Part shown: piece by piece, positions 7,736 to 17,278 of the stretch
Position numbering within the stretch: position 1 is the first letter of the stretch
How the letters are laid out: each line of letters begins with the position of its first letter
Source of the DNA: Aquabacterium sp.
Lineage (GTDB): Bacteria > Pseudomonadota > Gammaproteobacteria > Burkholderiales > Burkholderiaceae_C
Assembly: GCA_023150345.1 (NCBI GenBank)
Contig: JAKLLB010000002.1
Span: 84,585-148,584, forward strand
DNA: 64,000 nucleotides
Reading direction: 5' to 3'
The notes under the pieces: generated by a model
What the model saw: the letters and a program-made list of their open reading frames with translations, nothing else
Told to the model about the DNA's origin: nothing
Database searches by the model: none
Program-made: the position numbers and the translations under genes

Positions 7736-9100
7736 ATGCACCGAGATGCCCCCGTGAGCAAGAAGATCTACATCCGCAGTTTCGGCTGCCAGATGAACGA
7801 GTACGACGCAGCCAAGATGGCCGACGTCATGCGCGCCGCGGAAGGCTACGAACCCACCAACGATCCCGAGCAGGCCGACCTGATCCTGTTCAACACCTGC
7901 TCGGTGCGTGAGAAGGCGCAGGAGAAGGTGTTCTCCGACCTTGGGCGCGTGAAGCACCTCAAGGCCCGAGGTGCCCTCATCGGCGTGGGCGGCTGCGTGG
8001 CCAGCCAGGAAGGCGAGGCCATCCTGGAACGCGCACCCTATGTCGATCTGGTCTTCGGTCCTCAGACCTTGCACCGCCTGCCCCAGCTCATCGAAGACCG
8101 CCAGCGCGCTGGTCGGCCCCAAGTCGACGTGAGCTTTCCGGAAATCGAGAAGTTCGATCACCTGCCGCCAGCGCGCGTCGAAGGCGCGACCGCGTTCGTT
8201 TCGGTGATGGAGGGTTGCTCCAAGTACTGCTCGTATTGCGTCGTGCCCTATACCCGCGGGGACGAAGTGAGCCGTCCGCTCGATGACGTTCTGGCCGAGG
8301 TGGCCGGCCTGGCTGCCCAGGGCGTGCGCGAGGTCACGTTGTTGGGCCAGAACGTCAATGCCTACCGCGGCGCGATGGGCGCCACCGGCGAGATCGCCGA
8401 CTTCGCGCTGCTGCTCGAATATGTTCACGAGATCCCCGGCATCGAGCGCCTGCGCTACACCACCAGCCATCCCAACGAGTTCACGGCGCGGCTGGTCGAT
8501 GCCTATGCGCGCTGCCCCAAGCTGGTGAGCCACCTGCATCTGCCCGTGCAGCATGGCAGCGATCGCATCCTCATGGCCATGAAGCGCGGCTACAGCGTGG
8601 TTCAGTACAAGAGCATCGTGCGCAAGCTGCGCGCGATGCGTCCCGAACTGAGCTTGTCGAGCGACTTCATCGTCGGCTTCCCAGGTGAGACCGAGGATGA
8701 CCACGAACGCACGTTGCAACTGATCCGCGACATCGGCTTCGATGCGAGCTTCAGCTTCGTTTTCAGCCCCCGTCCCGGGACTCCGGCAGCCAACCTGGCC
8801 GACGACACGCCCCAGGACATCAAGCTCGCGCGGCTGCAGCAGTTGCAGGCGCTGCTGGAGGAGAACGTGCAGTGCATCAGCGCCCAGCGTGTCGGCACGG
8901 TGCAGCGCATCCTGGTCGAGGGTCCGAGCCGCAAGAATCCAGCCGAACTGATGGGTCGCACGGCCTGCAACCGGATCGTCAACTTCGACGGCGGCACCCA
9001 CAGCCAGCGGCTGATCGGGCAACTGGTCGACGTCCACGTCACCGCTGCATTGCCGCACTCCCTGCGTGGCCGACTTGCCATCGGGAACGCACAGGCCTGA
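7736..9100 (+). CDS. miaB: tRNA-2-methylthio-N6-dimethylallyladenosine synthase MiaB
   Basis: Radical SAM methylthiotransferase acting on i6A37 of tRNAs that read UNN codons. The N-terminal MTTase domain has the three auxiliary-cluster cysteines (C in [11 protein letters not shown] in [11 protein letters not shown] in GVGGCVA). The radical SAM motif is [15 protein letters not shown] (CxxxCxxC, about 159-166). A C-terminal TRAM-like region follows LVEGPSRK. 454 residues from ATG 7736. GTG at 7754 would give [13 protein letters not shown], which is closer to typical MiaB N termini. It is convergent with the 94-residue membrane gene. Confidence 0.95.
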   Translation: MHRDAPVSKKIYIRSFGCQMNEYDAAKMADVMRAAEGYEPTNDPEQADLILFNTCSVREKAQEKVFSDLGRVKHLKARGALIGVGGCVASQEGEAILERAPYVDLVFGPQTLHRLPQLIEDRQRAGRPQVDVSFPEIEKFDHLPPARVEGATAFVSVMEGCSKYCSYCVVPYTRGDEVSRPLDDVLAEVAGLAAQGVREVTLLGQNVNAYRGAMGATGEIADFALLLEYVHEIPGIERLRYTTSHPNEFTARLVDAYARCPKLVSHLHLPVQHGSDRILMAMKRGYSVVQYKSIVRKLRAMRPELSLSSDFIVGFPGETEDDHERTLQLIRDIGFDASFSFVFSPRPGTPAANLADDTPQDIKLARLQQLQALLEENVQCISAQRVGTVQRILVEGPSRKNPAELMGRTACNRIVNFDGGTHSQRLIGQLVDVHVTAALPHSLRGRLAIGNAQA

Positions 9101-9106
9101 GGCCAA

Positions 9107-9129
9107 CAGGCCAGAAGCAGCCTGGCCTG
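9107..9129. terminator. Hairpin between convergent miaB and a membrane protein gene
   Basis: CAGGCCAG (9107-9114), loop AAGCAGC, CTGGCCTG (9122-9129): a perfect 8-bp stem 6 bases past the miaB stop and 7 bases from the end of the converging gene. No T tract follows, so it is at best an atypical or bidirectional terminator. Confidence 0.45.
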
Positions 9130-9136
9130 GCGGCAC

Positions 9137-9421
9137 TCAGGTGCGGCCCGCCCGCCTCAACCCGACCCACCACAGCGCTGCAGCGCATCCCAGCACCATC
9201 GCAGCGTAGGTGGACATGCGGCCGTCCTGTCCTGTGACCCACAACCCGGCCAGTGTCACGGCCGCCGACACGGCCACGGCCCAAATCGCCAACCGACTCC
9301 AGGGCACTGCGCGCAATTCAGCATGCCACAGCCACTTGACGCCGGTCGCCGACAACACGCCCAGCCCCAGGGCCGGGGCGAACAGGTTCAGCAGGTGCCA
9401 GAGCACGTCGACGGCGGACAC
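9137..9421 (-). CDS. Small integral membrane protein, unknown function
   Basis: 94 residues with three probable membrane helices: LFAPALGLGVLSATGVKWLW, LAIWAVAVSAAVTLAGLWV and YAAMVLGCAAALWWVGL. It opens MSAVDVLWHLLNLFAPAL and ends in a short basic tail RRAGRT. No known domain is recognised. It is divergent from hemA (156 bp apart) and convergent with miaB. Small proteins of this form occur beside hemA in other betaproteobacteria (recollection, not checked). Confidence 0.6.
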   Translation of the reverse strand: MSAVDVLWHLLNLFAPALGLGVLSATGVKWLWHAELRAVPWSRLAIWAVAVSAAVTLAGLWVTGQDGRMSTYAAMVLGCAAALWWVGLRRAGRT

Positions 9422-9563
9422 GGTGAATGGCAGGTGGTCGTTTGGTCTCGTGTTGCCCGGCGTGCGGAGCCGGGCTCGCCTCGACCGGCCTCAGAAATTG
9501 ACGCGAGTCAAGATTCAAGAATGGCAGTCCTTCGGCACCCACGGGTTCGAGGGGGCCGAATTC

Positions 9564-9569
9564 TATAAT
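9564..9569 (+). promoter_or_regulatory. Consensus -10 box (TATAAT) abutting hemA
   Basis: TATAAT ends 8 bases before the hemA ATG. The expected start point (about 9576) leaves a leader of only one or two bases, and no Shine-Dalgarno sequence is present. hemA is therefore probably expressed from a leaderless mRNA. A good -35 is not visible at 17 bp (ACGGGT); TTGACG at 9498 is too far away. Confidence 0.6.
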
Positions 9570-9577
9570 TCGCTGTC

Positions 9578-10876
9578 ATGAGCGTGTTCGCCCTAGGCCT
9601 GAACCACACGACCGCGCCGGTAGATCTGCGGGGTCGTTTCGCGTTCGCGCCGGAGCAGCTCTCGCCCGCCCTGCGCGGGTTTCGCGAGCGCCTGCGGCGC
9701 GCACTGCCCGAAGCCGCGCTGCTGTCGACCTGCAACCGAACCGAGCTGTACGTGGCGGCCGAGCCTGCCGCGGTTCGCGAACTCGTGCATCCGTCGATCG
9801 ACTGGCTGGCGGCACAGGGCGGCGTGAGCAGCGAGCAGTTGCGCGCCCACACCTATGTGCTCGAGCACCGCGATGCCGCGCGCCATGCGTTTCGGGTGGC
9901 CGCGGGGCTCGACTCCATGGTGTTGGGTGAGCCACAGATCCTGGGGCAGCTCAAGCAGGCGGTGCGCGAGGCCGATGCGGCAGGCACGCTGGGCACGACG
10001 CTGCATCAGTTGTTCCAGCGGTCCTTTTCGGTGGCCAAGGATGTACGCACCTCCACCGAGATCGGCGCACACTCCATCAGCATGGCCGCTGCTGCGGTGC
10101 GCCTGGCCGGTCAGCTTTTCGAAGACCTGCAGCAGATCCAGGTGTTGTTCGTCGGCGCCGGCGAGATGATCGAGCTGGTGGCGACGCACTTCGCCGCACG
10201 CCAGCCCAGGTCGATGGCCATCGCCAACCGCACCCTCGAGCGGGGCGAGCGACTGGCCGGCCGCTTCGGCGCGCAAGCGATGCGTCTGGCCGATCTGCCG
10301 GCGCGCCTGCACGAGTTCGATGCGATCGTCTCCTGCACGGCGAGCACCCTGCCCATCATCGGCCTGGGCGCCGTCAAGAGCGCGCTGAAGGCGCGCAGAC
10401 GCCGCCCGATGTTCATGGTCGACCTGGCGGTGCCGCGTGACATCGAGCCAGAGGTGGCAACCCTGGACGACATCTACCTCTACACCGTCGATGACCTGTC
10501 GGCACTGGTGCAGACCGCCGGCGAAAAGCGCCAGGCCGCCGTGGCGCAGGCAGAGGCCATCATCGACGCCGGTGTGCAGAGCTTCAGCCACTGGCTGGAC
10601 CAGCGCGCCACCGTGCCACTGATCCAGGCGCTGCATGCACAGGCCGACCAGTGGCGCGCCACCGAGTTGGCGCGTGCACGCAAGCAGTTGGCCAAGGGGG
10701 CCGACCTCGAGGCGGTGCTCGAATCGCTGTCGCGCGGGCTCACGCAGAAGATGCTGCACGGTGCGCTGGCGGAGCTGCATGCCACCGAAGGCCTGCAACG
10801 TCACCAGCTGGCGGACACCGTGTCACGGCTGTTCCTTCGTCAGGCTTCCCGCAACCCTGCCGACGAGCGTTCGTAG
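9578..10876 (+). CDS. hemA: Glutamyl-tRNA reductase HemA
   Basis: First committed step of C5-pathway tetrapyrrole synthesis: it reduces glutamyl-tRNA to glutamate-1-semialdehyde with NADPH. 432 residues. The opening [20 protein letters not shown] is typical. The catalytic Cys is C52 in [12 protein letters not shown]. The [15 protein letters not shown] motif is at about 108. The nucleotide-binding glycine loop is [12 protein letters not shown] (about 191). The C-terminal dimerisation helix region ends in [14 protein letters not shown]. It leads the hemA-prfA-prmC cluster, 107 bp before prfA, as in many proteobacteria. Confidence 0.97.
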   Translation: MSVFALGLNHTTAPVDLRGRFAFAPEQLSPALRGFRERLRRALPEAALLSTCNRTELYVAAEPAAVRELVHPSIDWLAAQGGVSSEQLRAHTYVLEHRDAARHAFRVAAGLDSMVLGEPQILGQLKQAVREADAAGTLGTTLHQLFQRSFSVAKDVRTSTEIGAHSISMAAAAVRLAGQLFEDLQQIQVLFVGAGEMIELVATHFAARQPRSMAIANRTLERGERLAGRFGAQAMRLADLPARLHEFDAIVSCTASTLPIIGLGAVKSALKARRRRPMFMVDLAVPRDIEPEVATLDDIYLYTVDDLSALVQTAGEKRQAAVAQAEAIIDAGVQSFSHWLDQRATVPLIQALHAQADQWRATELARARKQLAKGADLEAVLESLSRGLTQKMLHGALAELHATEGLQRHQLADTVSRLFLRQASRNPADERS

Positions 10877-10983
10877 CGACGCTGGGCGTTGCCGCGCTGC
10901 CTCAACGGCACCGCACTCAACCGCGCGTCGCCGCGTGTACCGCTGCCGGCGCCCCCTCATGCGGACCGACACCCTAGCCACCC

Positions 10984-12066
10984 ATGAAAGACGCACTGAG
11001 ACATCAACTGCAACGCCTGGCGATGCGGCTGGACGAGCTCGACGCGCTGCTGGCCGACCCATCGCTGGCCACCGACATGAACCGCTACCGACAGGTGGCG
11101 CGCGAGCAGGCGGACGTGGCGGCCGTGGTGCAGACGTTCCGCCTCTACCAGCAGCGCGAGTCGGACCTGGCAGCGGCACAGGCGATGCTGGACGAGCCCG
11201 AGTTCGCGGACATGGCACGTGAGGAGATCGCCGCCGCCGCTGCCGAACTGGAGCGGCTGCACCTGCGCCTGCAGACCGATCTGCTGCCGCGCGACCCCGA
11301 CGACGGGCGGCCCGCCTTCCTGGAGATCCGCGCCGGCACCGGCGGCGAGGAGTCCGCCCTGTTTGCTGCCGACCTGGCCCGGATGTACCTGCGCTACTGC
11401 GAGCGGCGCGGCTGGCGCACCGAAGTCATGAGTGAGTCCGCCTCCGATCTCGGCGGGTACAAGGAATTGGTGCTGCGGGTGGAAGGCGACGGCGCCTATG
11501 GCCAGCTCAAGTTCGAGTCCGGCGGCCATCGGGTGCAGCGTGTGCCGCAGACCGAGGCGCAGGGGCGCATCCACACCAGCGCCTGCACGGTGGCCGTCAT
11601 GCCCGAACCCGACGAGCAGGCCGAGATCACGCTCGACCCGACCGAGCTGCGCATCGACACGTTCCGCGCATCCGGCGCCGGCGGGCAGCATGTGAACAAG
11701 ACCGACTCGGCGATCCGCATCACCCACCTGCCGACCGGCATCGTGGCCGAATGCCAGGACGACCGCTCGCAGCACCGCAACAAGGCCAAAGCCATGGCGG
11801 TACTGCTTGCGCGGCTGCGCGATCGCGAGCGCAGTGAGCGCGAGGCCCGCGAGGCCGCCACGCGCCGAAGCCTGGTGGGCAGCGGTGATCGGTCGGATCG
11901 CATCCGCACCTACAACTTCCCGCAGGGGCGCCTCACCGACCATCGCATCAACCTGACGCTCTACAAGCTCGGGCAGATCATGGATGGCGACCTGGGCGAC
12001 GTGATTGCAGCGCTGCAGGCGGCCCAGGCCCAGGACCAACTCGCAGCGCTGGAGGGTGCGGCGTGA
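10984..12066 (+). CDS. prfA: Peptide chain release factor 1
   Basis: 360-residue class I release factor reading UAG and UAA. The tripeptide anticodon region is in the middle part. The catalytic GGQ loop is seen as [22 protein letters not shown] (GGQ at about 235-237). Other family segments are [12 protein letters not shown] (about 115-126), the [11 protein letters not shown] motif, and the C-terminal [25 protein letters not shown]. It overlaps prmC by 4 bases (GTGA), which couples it to the methylase that modifies its GGQ glutamine. Confidence 0.97.
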   Translation: MKDALRHQLQRLAMRLDELDALLADPSLATDMNRYRQVAREQADVAAVVQTFRLYQQRESDLAAAQAMLDEPEFADMAREEIAAAAAELERLHLRLQTDLLPRDPDDGRPAFLEIRAGTGGEESALFAADLARMYLRYCERRGWRTEVMSESASDLGGYKELVLRVEGDGAYGQLKFESGGHRVQRVPQTEAQGRIHTSACTVAVMPEPDEQAEITLDPTELRIDTFRASGAGGQHVNKTDSAIRITHLPTGIVAECQDDRSQHRNKAKAMAVLLARLRDRERSEREAREAATRRSLVGSGDRSDRIRTYNFPQGRLTDHRINLTLYKLGQIMDGDLGDVIAALQAAQAQDQLAALEGAA

Positions 12067-12950
12067 CCCCGCCGGCGGCCGACGCGGGCGCGACCACGGC
12101 GACTGCGCCCTTCAGCGACGCACGCAACGTGGGGCAGTGGCTCGCGCATGCCCGCGATCGAGGCCTGGACCGGGTGGACGCGCACGCCTTGCTGGGTCAT
12201 CACCTGCAGCGCGACCGAGGCTGGCTCATCGCCCACGACGGCGACCCCGTGCCGTCGGACATCGCGCAGCGTTTCGCGGTCGACTGCGAGAGGCGGGCAC
12301 GCGGCGAGCCGCTGGCCTATGTCATCGGCTGGCGCGAATTCCACGGACTGCGGCTTCGGGTCGGCCCGGCGGTGCTGGTGCCACGACCCGACACCGAAAC
12401 ACTGGTGGACTGGGCGCTCGAGCTCATGCCGGCTGCCAGCGCACCGGCCGTGGTGGATCTGGGCACTGGCAGCGGCGCCATCGCACTGGCCCTGGCCCAT
12501 CGGCGCCACGACGCCCAGATCGTGGCCACCGACGTCAGCCGCGATGCCCTCGCGTGCGCCGCTTCCAACGCCGAGCGACTGGGCCTGAAGCTGGCGTTCG
12601 CGCATGGCGCCTGGTGGGAGGCGGTCGGGGCGCAGCGCTTTCACTTGGCGGTGTCCAACCCGCCGTACATTGCCGCCGCGGACCCGCACCTGGCCGACCT
12701 GCGCCACGAACCGCTGCAGGCGCTCAGCCCCGGCGGCGATGGACTGGATGCCGTGCGGCAGATCGTTGCCATGGCACCACGTCATCTGCATCAGCATGGC
12801 TGGCTGCTGCTCGAGCACGGTTGGGACCAGGCTGTGGCCGTGCAGGCTCTGCTGCGCGCAGCCGGCTTCGAGGCGATTGCCACGCGCACGGACTTGGCAG
12901 GCCTGCCGCGATGCACGGCCGGATGCTGGCGCACTGCAGGGCGGCGCTGA
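12063..12950 (+). CDS. prmC: Release factor glutamine methyltransferase PrmC
   Basis: SAM-dependent N5-methyltransferase that modifies the Gln of the GGQ motif in RF1 and RF2. 295 residues starting at a GTG that overlaps the prfA stop. The N-terminal helical substrate domain (1-110) carries [28 protein letters not shown]. The SAM motif I is [16 protein letters not shown] (about 133-148). The catalytic NPPY is in [14 protein letters not shown] (about 198). The tail is short, ending [10 protein letters not shown]. Coupling to prfA is the classic arrangement. Confidence 0.96.
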   Translation: MTPPAADAGATTATAPFSDARNVGQWLAHARDRGLDRVDAHALLGHHLQRDRGWLIAHDGDPVPSDIAQRFAVDCERRARGEPLAYVIGWREFHGLRLRVGPAVLVPRPDTETLVDWALELMPAASAPAVVDLGTGSGAIALALAHRRHDAQIVATDVSRDALACAASNAERLGLKLAFAHGAWWEAVGAQRFHLAVSNPPYIAAADPHLADLRHEPLQALSPGGDGLDAVRQIVAMAPRHLHQHGWLLLEHGWDQAVAVQALLRAAGFEAIATRTDLAGLPRCTAGCWRTAGRR

Positions 12951-13052
12951 CAAATCCGTCGAATACGGGTGTGTTTGTCACGGTTGATGGCCCGCACAGG
13001 AGACCCTGGCTGGCGTACGATGAGCTTGCCTTCGCCAGCGGAGGAAACCACC

Positions 13053-13568
13053 ATGCGCAGCTTCGTGTTCCTGGCCTTGTCCGTACTGTCGATGCCGGTC
13101 CTGGCAGCCGGCGAGGGGCTGGTCGCCCGACCCGATGCACTCGGCGCCCGTTGGGGCGCGCGCATCGAACTCGACCTCGCACCCGTACTGACGCCGTGGG
13201 CACTCACGGCTCCCGCCCTTGGCCAGGCCAGGCGCACCACGTTCCTGATGGGGGACTACCATCTGGACGCGCTGCGCTTCGGCAACACCGGGGTTCGGTT
13301 GACGAGCGGCCTGCTGTTGAATCAACGGCTGGTGCCGTCCGCGCAATCCGAATCACGCAGCACCTGGCCATATCTCGGCATCGGCTATGCCGGTGCGGGA
13401 GCGCGCGGCGACTGGGGCTTCAGTGCCGACGTCGGCCTGGCGGCTCAGAACCCCGGTGCCGCCTCACGCCTGGGCCGCGTCTTCGGCGGCACGCTCGATC
13501 TCAACGATGCGCTGCGCGAGATGCAACTGCAGCCGGTGATCCGGCTGGGCGTCAACTACACGTTCTAG
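13053..13568 (+). CDS. Putative outer-membrane beta-barrel protein
   Basis: 171 residues from the ATG at 13053, preceded by GGAGG at 13041. Signal peptide MRSFVFLALSVLSMPVLAAG. The mature part has alternating aromatic/hydrophobic strands (WGARIELDLAPVL, STWPYLGIGYAGAGARGDWGFSADVGLAAQN). It ends IRLGVNYTF; the terminal Phe in an amphipathic strand is the typical BAM recognition signature. About eight strands would fit. No specific family is recognised. The gene sits between prmC and grxD, which are often adjacent in betaproteobacteria. A longer in-frame start at 12969 is less likely because it precedes the signal peptide. Confidence 0.65.
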   Translation: MRSFVFLALSVLSMPVLAAGEGLVARPDALGARWGARIELDLAPVLTPWALTAPALGQARRTTFLMGDYHLDALRFGNTGVRLTSGLLLNQRLVPSAQSESRSTWPYLGIGYAGAGARGDWGFSADVGLAAQNPGAASRLGRVFGGTLDLNDALREMQLQPVIRLGVNYTF

Positions 13569-13718
13569 GAGCCTGTCGGGCTTTGGGACGGGCGCGCGCT
13601 CGGGTGCGCCTGTGTGCCGCCCGAGTGGCGGCGCGGTCTTGTGCCACCGGGAACGGCGCGCCAGCTGCGGATGGCGAATAATCGCGTTCTTCCCACACCG
13701 CTACCAGCATTGCATTCC

Positions 13719-14033
13719 ATGAGCGACGTTCAACAACGCATCGACAGCATCGTCAAGGGCAACCGGGTCGTGCTGTTCATGAAGGGCACCAGCCAATTCC
13801 CGATGTGCGGCTTCTCCGGCCGCGCGGTGCAGGTGCTCAAGGCCTGCGGGCTCGAGGACTTCACCACGGTGAACGTGCTCGAAGACGAGGCCATCCGACA
13901 GGGCATCAAGGACTACGCCAACTGGCCCACGATCCCGCAGCTGTACATCAAGGGCGAATTCGTCGGCGGCTCGGACATCATGATGGAGATGTTCCAGTCC
14001 GGCGAACTGCAGCAGATGCTGACGGCCCAGTGA
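13719..14033 (+). CDS. grxD: Monothiol glutaredoxin Grx4
   Basis: 104-residue CGFS-type glutaredoxin that carries [2Fe-2S] clusters with glutathione. Start ATG at 13719 gives MSDVQQRIDSIVKGN. Motifs: VVLFMKGTSQFPMCGFSGRAV with the active-site Cys of CGFS at about 30, NWPTIPQLYIKGEFVGGSDI (TVP-like loop and GG kink) and a final helix ELQQMLTAQ. A -10-like GAATAAT lies about 40 bases upstream. It belongs to the conserved hemA-prfA-prmC-grxD group, here separated by the beta-barrel gene. Confidence 0.96.
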   Translation: MSDVQQRIDSIVKGNRVVLFMKGTSQFPMCGFSGRAVQVLKACGLEDFTTVNVLEDEAIRQGIKDYANWPTIPQLYIKGEFVGGSDIMMEMFQSGELQQMLTAQ

Positions 14034-14062
14034 ACCCCGACGGGTCGGCACCCGCCTGCTTG

Positions 14063-14092
14063 CTGGCGCCGGCCCGCGGCCATGGGCGCCAG
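14063..14092. terminator. Inverted repeat between convergent grxD and lytic transglycosylase
   Basis: CTGGCGCC (14063-14070) and GGCGCCAG (14085-14092) form a perfect 8-bp stem with a 14-base loop in the 82-bp gap between two convergent genes. No T run follows on either strand. It may act as a bidirectional stop, but this is weak. Confidence 0.35.
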
Positions 14093-14115
14093 GTGCGTCG
14101 GACCTGTTCACCGAC

Positions 14116-14730
14116 TCATGCCAACCACTGTTCTCGCGCAGCCTGCACGGCGTTCGGATACTCCGCCTTGCCACGGCTGCCGTTGTATCGGCCCAGGGCC
14201 AGAAACAGGTCTCCGCGCTCGACGTCGAGGTAGTGGCGCAAGATCACACAGCCGAAGCGCAGGTTGGTCTGGGTGTGGAACAGGCGCGCCACGTCACCAT
14301 CGCCGATCAGCCGTGCCCAGAAGGGCATGACCTGCATGTAGCCGCGGGCACCGGCCACGCTGATCGCGTACTTGCGAAAGCCGCTCTCGACCTGGATCAG
14401 ACCCAGCACGAGCGCCGGCTCGAGCCCGGCACGCTGCGCTTCGTACCACAGTGTTTCCAGGAACTCGACGCGTGTGTGCAGTTCGCTCTTGCGCCGCTTG
14501 AGGCGGTCGCTGGTGCGCGCGAGCCATCGCAGGTAGCCCATGCGGGCCTCGGTGCTGGTGAAGGCGGGTCGCGGCGGCGCGGCGCTGGAGATGGCCGCCG
14601 AGAGTGCGGTGCGCACGGCATCGGCCAGCGGCTCCTCGGCCTGGGCGCCGGCAATGGCCGGTGGTTGTCGCCCGGTCAGGACAACGGCTGCGACCGCCGC
14701 CAATAAGGTGCGGCGGCGCGGATGGGTCAT
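14116..14730 (-). CDS. Lytic murein transglycosylase, SLT domain (GH23 type)
   Basis: 204 residues. The N terminus [20 protein letters not shown] resembles a Sec or possibly Tat signal peptide. The SLT domain covers about 90-200: catalytic Glu at about 115 in [16 protein letters not shown], then [31 protein letters not shown] and [19 protein letters not shown]. This fits family 1 lytic transglycosylases, which cleave the MurNAc-GlcNAc bond with 1,6-anhydro product formation. Its start overlaps the proS stop by 4 bases (ATGA), so it is translated with proS. Confidence 0.9.
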   Translation of the reverse strand: MTHPRRRTLLAAVAAVVLTGRQPPAIAGAQAEEPLADAVRTALSAAISSAAPPRPAFTSTEARMGYLRWLARTSDRLKRRKSELHTRVEFLETLWYEAQRAGLEPALVLGLIQVESGFRKYAISVAGARGYMQVMPFWARLIGDGDVARLFHTQTNLRFGCVILRHYLDVERGDLFLALGRYNGSRGKAEYPNAVQAAREQWLA

Positions 14731-16481
14731 GCCCGCGCTGCTGCCAGCCGCTCCTTCACGCGGTCGGCCGCCTCGGACGCCGCGAGGGTGCCGGCCTGCG
14801 CGTCGCGGCGCCCCTGCAGTTCGACGGTGCCCGCTTTCAGGCCGCGATCGGAGATGACCACGCGCAGCGGCACGCCGATGAGCTCCCAGTCGGCAAACAT
14901 CGCGCCGGGTCGCTCGCCGCGATCGTCGAGTACCACGTCGATACCGCCGGCCAGCAGCTGCGCGTGCAGCTCATCGGCTGCCGCGCGCACCTCGGCACTG
15001 CGGTCATAGCCGATCGGGCAGACCACCACCTCGAATGGAGCGATCGCCGCCGGCCAGATGATGCCGCGCTCGTCGTGGTTCTGTTCGATCGCCGCACCCA
15101 GGATGCGCGTCACCCCGATGCCATAGCAGCCCATCTCCATGAGCTGGGGCTTGCCGGACTCGTCGAGGTAGCTCGCGTTCATCGCCGACGAGTACTTGGT
15201 ACCCAGGTAGAACACATGCCCGACCTCGATGCCGCGCTGGATGGCCAGCGTGCCCTTGCCATCGGGCGACGGTTCGCCAGCCAGGACGTTGCGGATGTCG
15301 GCCACCAGTTCGGGCTCGGGGAGGTCACGGCCCCAGTTGACACCGGCCAGGTGGAAATCGGCCTCGTTGGCGCCACAGACGAAGTCGCTCATCGCCGCAA
15401 CCGTGCGATCGGCCACGACTTTCACCGACCCCGCCATGTCGATGGGCCCGAGGTACCCGGGCTTGCACCCGAAGTGCGACTCGATCTCCGCCACCGTGGC
15501 AAAGCGCCAGCCGCCGGTCAGGCCCGGCACCTTGCCGGCCTTGATTTCGTTGAGCTCGTGGTCGCCACGCACCAGCAGCAGCCACACCTGCGTGCGCGCG
15601 ATGTCACCGGTCGCAGGGTCCTTCTCGTCAGAGGCCAGCACCAGCGACTTCACCGTACGCTGCAAGGGTATGCCCAGCAGATCAGCCACGTCGGCGCACG
15701 TGCTGCGATCGGGCGTGGCCACCTTGCTCATGGTTTCGCGCGCCTCGGGCCGGGCACCAGGTGGCAGAGTTTCGGCCAGCTCGATGTTGGCCGCGTAGTC
15801 GCTCTGCGGGCAGTAGACGATGGCGTCTTCGCCGGTTTCCGCGATCACCTGGAACTCGTGCGACAAGTCGCCGCCTATGGCGCCGGTATCGGCCGCCACC
15901 GCCCGATACTGCAGGCCGAAGCGGTCGAAGATGCGCTTGTAGGCCGCGAACATCGCTTCGTAGCTGCGCGCTGCGCCTTCGCGGTCGCGATCGAAGGAGT
16001 AGGCATCCTTCATCGTGAACTCGCGCCCGCGCATCACGCCGAAGCGCGGGCGACGCTCGTCGCGGAACTTCGTCTGGATGTGGTAGAAGTTTCGCGGCAA
16101 CTGCTTGTAGCTGCGCAACTCCTGCCGCGCGATGTCGGTGATGACCTCTTCGCTCGTGGGTTGAATGATGAAGTCGCGGTCGTGGCGGTCCTTCACCCGC
16201 AGCAGTTCGGGCCCCATCTGTTGGAAGCGCCCGGTCTCCTGCCACAGCTCGGCCGGCTGCACCACCGGCATCAGCAGTTCCACCGCGCCGGCGCGGTTCA
16301 TCTCTTCGCGGATGATGGCCTCGACTTTGCGGATCACCCGCAGGCCCATCGGCATGTAGTTGTAGATGCCCGCACCGAGGCGCTTGATCATGCCCGAGCG
16401 CATCATCAGCTGGTGGCTGACGACTTCCGCGTCGGCGGGGGCTTCCTTCAGGGTAGAGATGAAGAACTGCGAGGCTTTCAT
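14727..16481 (-). CDS. proS: Prolyl-tRNA synthetase, bacterial type
   Basis: 584 residues from the ATG at 16481 ([20 protein letters not shown]). Class II motifs: motif 1 region around the [17 protein letters not shown] helix; motif 2 [17 protein letters not shown] (about 140); motif 3 [17 protein letters not shown] (about 445). The large inserted YbaK-like editing domain lies between motifs 2 and 3 (about 225-400), with [19 protein letters not shown]. The anticodon-binding domain is C-terminal. This is the prokaryote-like ProS with Ala-tRNA editing. A longer frame to 16553 exists but adds a non-homologous basic segment. Confidence 0.97.
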   Translation of the reverse strand: MKASQFFISTLKEAPADAEVVSHQLMMRSGMIKRLGAGIYNYMPMGLRVIRKVEAIIREEMNRAGAVELLMPVVQPAELWQETGRFQQMGPELLRVKDRHDRDFIIQPTSEEVITDIARQELRSYKQLPRNFYHIQTKFRDERRPRFGVMRGREFTMKDAYSFDRDREGAARSYEAMFAAYKRIFDRFGLQYRAVAADTGAIGGDLSHEFQVIAETGEDAIVYCPQSDYAANIELAETLPPGARPEARETMSKVATPDRSTCADVADLLGIPLQRTVKSLVLASDEKDPATGDIARTQVWLLLVRGDHELNEIKAGKVPGLTGGWRFATVAEIESHFGCKPGYLGPIDMAGSVKVVADRTVAAMSDFVCGANEADFHLAGVNWGRDLPEPELVADIRNVLAGEPSPDGKGTLAIQRGIEVGHVFYLGTKYSSAMNASYLDESGKPQLMEMGCYGIGVTRILGAAIEQNHDERGIIWPAAIAPFEVVVCPIGYDRSAEVRAAADELHAQLLAGGIDVVLDDRGERPGAMFADWELIGVPLRVVISDRGLKAGTVELQGRRDAQAGTLAASEAADRVKERLAAARA

Positions 16482-16645
16482 GGCGGATGCGCGTGTGTGC
16501 CCGGCCTTCGCGCCGGGCGCGCAGGCTCCGCGCGTGCGCGCAGCGACCTTCATGACCCTCGCGGGGCCGGGTGCGGGTTAGCGAGGGACGCCACCGCCAG
16601 CCGGCCGGTGCAATAATTCTTTCAATTCAGAATCTGGGGTTGATT

Positions 16646-17260
16646 ATGCTCGACCGGGAAGGCTTCAGGCCCAACGTCGGCATCATCCTGCTCAACGCGC
16701 GCAACCAGGTGTTCTGGGGCAAGCGCATCCGCACGCACTCCTGGCAGTTCCCGCAGGGGGGCATCAAGTACGGTGAGTCACCCGAGCAGGCCATGTTCCG
16801 CGAGCTGCACGAGGAAGTCGGGCTGCGGCCCGAACACGTGCGCATCGTGGCGCGCACCCGTGACTGGCTGCGCTACATGGTGCCCGAGCACTTCATCCGC
16901 AAGGATGCCCGTGGGCACTACAAGGGCCAGAAGCAGATCTGGTTCCTCTTGCGCCTGATGGGGCGGGACACCGACCTCGACCTGCGGGCCACCGATCACC
17001 CCGAGTTCGATGCCTGGCGCTGGAATGACTACTGGGTGCCCCTCGAGCTGGTGATCGACTTCAAGCGCGAGGTCTACCAGATGGCGCTGAGTGAACTGGC
17101 GCGCTTCCTGCCCAAGCCCAACCATGCCAACCGGTACCTGCGCTCGGGACTGAGACAGCGTGGGCCCGCCGGCGCGCCCATGCCAAGCGACGAGATGGCA
17201 GGCGCGGAAGACGAAGCCATCGCATCAACGCCGCCCCCGGGACCGCTGGCGGCCGGCTGA
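16646..17260 (+). CDS. rppH: RNA pyrophosphohydrolase RppH (Nudix)
   Basis: 204 residues from the ATG at 16646 ([17 protein letters not shown]). The complete Nudix box is at 38-60: [20 protein letters not shown], then VGL. RppH-specific features include [16 protein letters not shown] and [10 protein letters not shown]. The enzyme removes pyrophosphate from the 5' end of mRNA and so starts decay. The C-terminal about 45 residues are Pro/Ala-rich and longer than in E. coli, a common betaproteobacterial extension. A -10-like AATAAT at about 16612 fits a 20-base leader. Divergent from proS. Confidence 0.94.
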   Translation: MLDREGFRPNVGIILLNARNQVFWGKRIRTHSWQFPQGGIKYGESPEQAMFRELHEEVGLRPEHVRIVARTRDWLRYMVPEHFIRKDARGHYKGQKQIWFLLRLMGRDTDLDLRATDHPEFDAWRWNDYWVPLELVIDFKREVYQMALSELARFLPKPNHANRYLRSGLRQRGPAGAPMPSDEMAGAEDEAIASTPPPGPLAAG

Positions 17261-17278
17261 CGAGCGTTTGCAGCCGAG

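Noticed and set aside
14604-16616. 670-residue frame on the plus strand
   Set aside because: Antisense to proS, which is fully supported by class II synthetase motifs.
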